From Bacteroidales bacterium UBA2632 (GTDB lineage: Bacteria > Bacteroidota > Bacteroidia > Bacteroidales > Dysgonomonadaceae): a stretch of 9,575 bases of DNA. The DNA is taken from contig DENY01000083.1 in assembly GCA_002359825.1 (NCBI GenBank), positions 10,446 through 20,020 on the forward strand, written 5' to 3'. This document shows, one piece after another, positions 7,308 to 9,575 of the stretch. Every line of letters starts with the position of its first letter. Within the stretch, counting starts at the first letter, position 1. The position numbers and the translations under genes were made by a program. The notes beneath the pieces are model-generated. The model saw only the letters and a list, made by a program, of their open reading frames with translations. It did not search any database and was not told the origin of the DNA.

Positions 7308-7345
7308 AAAAACAATCGGATTGTATAAACAGTCCGATTGTTTTT
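7308..7345. terminator. Bidirectional terminator between convergent genes
   Basis: AAAAACAATCGGATTGT (7308-7324) pairs with ACAGTCCGATTGTTTTT (7329-7345): 17 bp with one G-U wobble and an ATAA loop. A-rich left and T-rich right flanks give a U-tract on transcripts from either side. It serves the ligase gene (stop at 7262) and probably the serpin gene (stop at 7416), which converge on it. Confidence 0.85.
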
Positions 7346-7415
7346 GATAAGTTAGTGATAAAATTAAACAGTTTAGCATCTGCTAACCTTACGCTTCACA
7401 CAAATAGTATTGCAA

Positions 7416-8678
7416 TTAAAATTTCTTCACTGCTCCCATAAACAAAATAGACCCTGATGATTTCTCTTGAATTATATAAATAAAAGGTTTGTCAGCTTTA
7501 AAAACAACTTTGTTATCGATAGGTGGAAAACTCGTAACTACAATACCAACAGCAGTTACAGCAGCTGCCTCTGTTCCAACTTCGTCAGTTGCTATATAAG
7601 TATTTTGTTTTACAAGTGATATAAATGTTTCTTTACCAGACATGTGAGAAAAATTTGCTTTACCTGGTGTGAAGGCAATTTCCAAGCCCATATCAATCAA
7701 AATATCGTTCAGTTTTTTACTATACTCTGTTTTAAATTTGGGTAAGAATAAATCCACCTTTCGTTTGACCAATTTGGTTTTCAGGTTATTCCAATAATCT
7801 TCATTTTGCAAAGCCATTGTCACATCAGATATCTTCTTACCTTTTTGGGGCAAAAGCACCATCATACTGAAAGCTTTGTTGCCATAGGGTAATTCCACCA
7901 CTTGCATATTTTCATTGTCAGTATAATTGAAGGAAGCTTCCTGATGCATCATGTCAATTTTTACTAGAGTGCCAACTTCGGGTGTAAAACTCATCTTCTT
8001 GGTGTTCTTTGCATCAAACTCTGAAGTCCAAATACCTTTAAAGTAAAGCGCGTTGAGCAGATACATCAAGTCGGATGTACTAGTTTTTTCAATTATACTT
8101 TTAATCAAATCATTGGTATTGTCGGCTGCCCAAGCGTTAATTCGGCCAACAGTGACGGTATTGCCAAAATCAACTGCCTCAACAGTTGCATTATAATAGT
8201 CTTTGTTGAGAGAGATAAAATCAGGTAATATTCTCACATTCCCATTGGTCCATATAGAGTTGGCAATGGTCAATTTGGTGGATGGATCAGTTTTTTCGAA
8301 TGTGTCTTTTAATTTCTTGAAGTAACCATTTAGATCACTGTCCTTCCAATTACCGAATCCTAGAGTATTTTGAATAGCCGCCTTTGTATCACCATCGCTA
8401 CCGTTCCATGTCATGGCCAAAGCCATACTGAGACTAAAGGGCGACACCATAAAGTTTTCGTCAGCATCCTTTTGTTCTTCGTCGAAGACATTTGAAAAAA
8501 ACTTGAATGCAAAAGTTTGATCCGATTTAATCATGGAAGTTTCCACTCCCCGTAAATCTATCTTCAAAGGTTCTGGCAAGTTCGCTGAAACTTTAATTTC
8601 ATCTACATTTTTATCACAAGAGTTGGACGCTAGTAACACTGATAAAAATATTAAAACACAAGTAAGCATTGTTTTCAT
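7416..8678 (-). CDS. Serpin-family protease inhibitor, probable lipoprotein
   Basis: A 420-residue serpin, a suicide inhibitor of serine or cysteine proteases. The N-terminus (MKTMLTCVLIFLSVLLASNSC) is a signal sequence with a plausible lipidation Cys21 followed by DKN, so the protein is likely anchored to the envelope. Family segments include NFMVSPFSLSMALAMTWNGS (75-94), LTIANSIW, LLNALYFKGIW (207-217), ELPYGNKAFSMMVLLP and FKADKPFIYIIQEKSSGSILFMG (393-415). The reactive-loop hinge EVGTEAAAVTA (366-376) has the small residues needed for loop insertion, so it should be inhibitory. Counting from the hinge (P17 Glu366, P14 Thr369) predicts Thr382-Ser383 as P1-P1'. The loop after it (SFPPIDNKVVF) is a few residues longer than in antitrypsin, so the bond is not certain. 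The fold resembles miropin of Tannerella forsythia, which as I recall also uses a Thr at P1. No protease gene is adjacent, so the target is unknown. Confidence 0.95.
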   Translation of the reverse strand: MKTMLTCVLIFLSVLLASNSCDKNVDEIKVSANLPEPLKIDLRGVETSMIKSDQTFAFKFFSNVFDEEQKDADENFMVSPFSLSMALAMTWNGSDGDTKAAIQNTLGFGNWKDSDLNGYFKKLKDTFEKTDPSTKLTIANSIWTNGNVRILPDFISLNKDYYNATVEAVDFGNTVTVGRINAWAADNTNDLIKSIIEKTSTSDLMYLLNALYFKGIWTSEFDAKNTKKMSFTPEVGTLVKIDMMHQEASFNYTDNENMQVVELPYGNKAFSMMVLLPQKGKKISDVTMALQNEDYWNNLKTKLVKRKVDLFLPKFKTEYSKKLNDILIDMGLEIAFTPGKANFSHMSGKETFISLVKQNTYIATDEVGTEAAAVTAVGIVVTSFPPIDNKVVFKADKPFIYIIQEKSSGSILFMGAVKKF

Positions 8679-8749
8679 AGCAACTTCTATGGTTATTGAA
8701 ATTGATTGTATAAATTTTTATTTTCTAATAATATAGATGGATTTAAACT

Positions 8750-8774
8750 CAAAAGGTTGCATGCAACTGCAACG
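8750..8774 (-). promoter_or_regulatory. 12-bp palindrome with an extra half-site upstream of the serpin gene
   Basis: GTTGCATGCAAC at 8756-8767 is a perfect palindrome. A further GCAAC at 8769-8773 repeats the half-site GCAAC of 8763-8767 at a 6-base step. Read on the minus strand it lies about 80 nt before the serpin start, just upstream of a TTTG (8753-8750) that could be a -33 element. No good TAnnTTTG follows at the right spacing. It may be an operator; this is inference from symmetry and position. Confidence 0.35.
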
Positions 8775-8897
8775 TTTAACTTAATAATCCGTTGAAAGCA
8801 AATTGTTAATCGAATTGAGAATTATTCTACTGAAGAGATATCCACTATAAAAAGATGATTACAATTTGACAGACTGAATATTATTTGACCCAATCCA

Positions 8898-9347
8898 TTA
8901 TATATTATTGTAGGGAATATTCTTAGACTCGGCAACTTCCACCAATTTTGATTTGAGGACTTTCAAGTCATGATATCTGAGGATTTCCAAATCAACCTTC
9001 AACTCTTGTTCTGCTACAACCATCGTAATATAACTAAGACCTATACCAATATGCGTTACTTCGTGCCAATAGATAATAGTGCGTAATCTTTGCATTGGGA
9101 AAGTAAGAGCAAACTCTTCGTTATTCAATCTAACCAAAGGTTTTGGTTGAGATATCGTAATTGAAAGAATCAAAGAAAGCGCTATTAATATACCAACAGC
9201 TCCTACAAAAAAGTATGCATTATATTGTGCATCTAACATTTCAAGGGTTGCCATTACAATCGAAATGATCATTAAATAGATTGATACGATTAATGCTTGC
9301 AATTTAAGCTTGGTCGAAATTGCATATCGAATTACAAGTTCTGTCAT
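8898..9347 (-). CDS. Small two-helix membrane protein with a soluble C-terminal domain, function unknown
   Basis: 149 residues. Two hydrophobic segments, about 17-37 (LQALIVSIYLMIISIVMATL) and 45-65 (YFFVGAVGILIALSLILSITI), form a helical hairpin with a short loop. The remaining 84 residues are soluble and strand-rich: PLVRLNNEEFALTF, then TIIYWHEVTHIGIG and SYITMVVAEQEL, ending in a helix LKVLKSKLVEVAESKN. This pattern (membrane hairpin, then beta strands with a Trp-containing strand, then a C-terminal helix) resembles small bacterial PH-like domain membrane proteins common in Bacteroidota, but I do not recognise a named family. HEVTH looks like a HExxH zinc motif but lacks the second-position glutamate context needed (Val-Thr after Glu, no HExxH). 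It is transcribed in the same direction as the serpin, 219 nt upstream, and has its own candidate promoter. Confidence 0.75.
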   Translation of the reverse strand: MTELVIRYAISTKLKLQALIVSIYLMIISIVMATLEMLDAQYNAYFFVGAVGILIALSLILSITISQPKPLVRLNNEEFALTFPMQRLRTIIYWHEVTHIGIGLSYITMVVAEQELKVDLEILRYHDLKVLKSKLVEVAESKNIPYNNI

Positions 9348-9381
9348 AATATTTATTTTTTAGTTGATATTCTTTTATATA

Positions 9382-9389
9382 CAAATATA
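9382..9389 (-). promoter_or_regulatory. Candidate -7 element for the small membrane protein gene
   Basis: On the minus strand 9389-9382 reads TATATTTG, an exact match to the Bacteroidota -7 consensus TAnnTTTG, 34 nt before the ATG at 9347. The only -33-like match is TTTA (9417-9414) at a 24-nt spacer, slightly long, so the upstream half is weak. Confidence 0.45.
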
Positions 9390-9563
9390 TCGAATTTATT
9401 CTAGATAGTATAGTAAACTGGTGTACGATTTTAAAGAATTGTCCGTTTTCTGTTAAAGTGTCAAATAAATAAGGCAAAATAGTAATATCAGCAAAAAAAT
9501 GCTTTAATTTGTATATGGTATAGTTAAGATCTCATTTTACGGCAATTAATAAATAGTTGAAAA

Positions 9564-9575
9564 ATGAAGATAAAA
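9564..9575 (+). CDS. Possible start of a plus-strand gene running off the right edge
   Basis: ATG AAG ATA AAA at the very end follows an A-rich leader (AGTTGAAAAATG) typical of Shine-Dalgarno-less Bacteroidota starts, and the M-K-I-K beginning is common for exported proteins. Only four codons are visible, so this is a suggestion. The 216 bases before it (9348-9563) hold the minus-strand -7 element and otherwise nothing recognisable; TTAATTTG at 9504-9511 is a one-mismatch -7 match for this gene without a -33 partner. Confidence 0.3.

Noticed and set aside
7370..7386. Inverted repeat TTAGCA-TC-TGCTAA after the bidirectional terminator
   Set aside because: Only 6 bp with a 2-nt loop and no adjacent T-tract; expected by chance in such DNA.
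8679..8897. Possible small gene or terminator between the membrane protein and serpin genes
   Set aside because: No frame with a plausible start and protein-like composition, and no strong hairpin apart from the short palindrome listed.
9050..9066. HEVTH in the small membrane protein as a zinc protease motif
   Set aside because: HExxH does match by letters, but it lies in a predicted beta strand near the membrane, with no third zinc ligand and none of the other features of zinc metallopeptidases.
1..9575. CRISPR array, tRNA, rRNA, insertion sequence or phage genes
   Set aside because: No regularly spaced repeats, cloverleaf sequences, transposase motifs or terminal inverted repeats were seen.

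Overview
The window looks like a chromosomal segment from a member of the Bacteroidota, probably a Bacteroidales-type organism. It is AT-rich, and most genes start without a Shine-Dalgarno sequence. At least two intergenic regions carry the Bacteroidota -7 element TAnnTTTG. It encodes a TonB-dependent receptor with Bacteroidota-style plug motifs and a lipoprotein-type serpin of the kind known from this phylum. The assignment rests on these traits, not on a database search.

Layout: (1) 1-1158, minus strand: the N-terminal 386 codons of a TonB-dependent outer-membrane receptor running off the left edge. (2) 1159-1644: a divergent intergenic region with no convincing complete gene, a weak promoter candidate for the operon to the right, and an open frame ending inside the receptor start that may be a gene remnant. 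(3) 1645-7262, plus strand: a pyruvate dehydrogenase cluster in the order E1 alpha, E1 beta, E2, E3, then a lipoate-protein ligase family protein. The two E1 genes overlap by ATGA and E2 follows after 11 nt. A perfect 11-bp hairpin sits between E2 and E3. A good intrinsic terminator, with an overlapping TACATTTG promoter element, lies between E3 and the ligase gene. (4) 7308-7345: a long symmetric hairpin that probably terminates transcription from both sides. (5) 7416-8678, minus strand: an inhibitory-type serpin with a likely lipoprotein signal. (6) 8898-9347, minus strand: a small two-helix membrane protein of unknown function with its own -7 element. (7) 9348-9575: a divergent intergenic region ending in what may be the first four codons of a plus-strand gene.

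How the genes work together: E1 alpha/beta decarboxylate pyruvate (or possibly another 2-oxo acid) and load the acyl group onto the lipoyl-lysine of E2. E2 passes it to CoA, and E3 reoxidises the dihydrolipoyl group. The ligase-family protein is the obvious candidate to attach or transfer the lipoyl group onto E2. The receptor, the serpin and the membrane protein appear to be unrelated neighbours.

The most interesting observation is that the E3 protein keeps its FAD site, redox disulfide and His-Glu dyad, while three separate landmarks of its NAD-binding domain are changed. Other points worth a second look are the hairpin splitting E3 from E2, the serpin's Thr-Ser predicted scissile bond and the 12-bp palindrome upstream of it, and the possible remnant upstream of the receptor. 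I found no CRISPR array, tRNA, rRNA or insertion sequence, and no clearly new multi-gene system.
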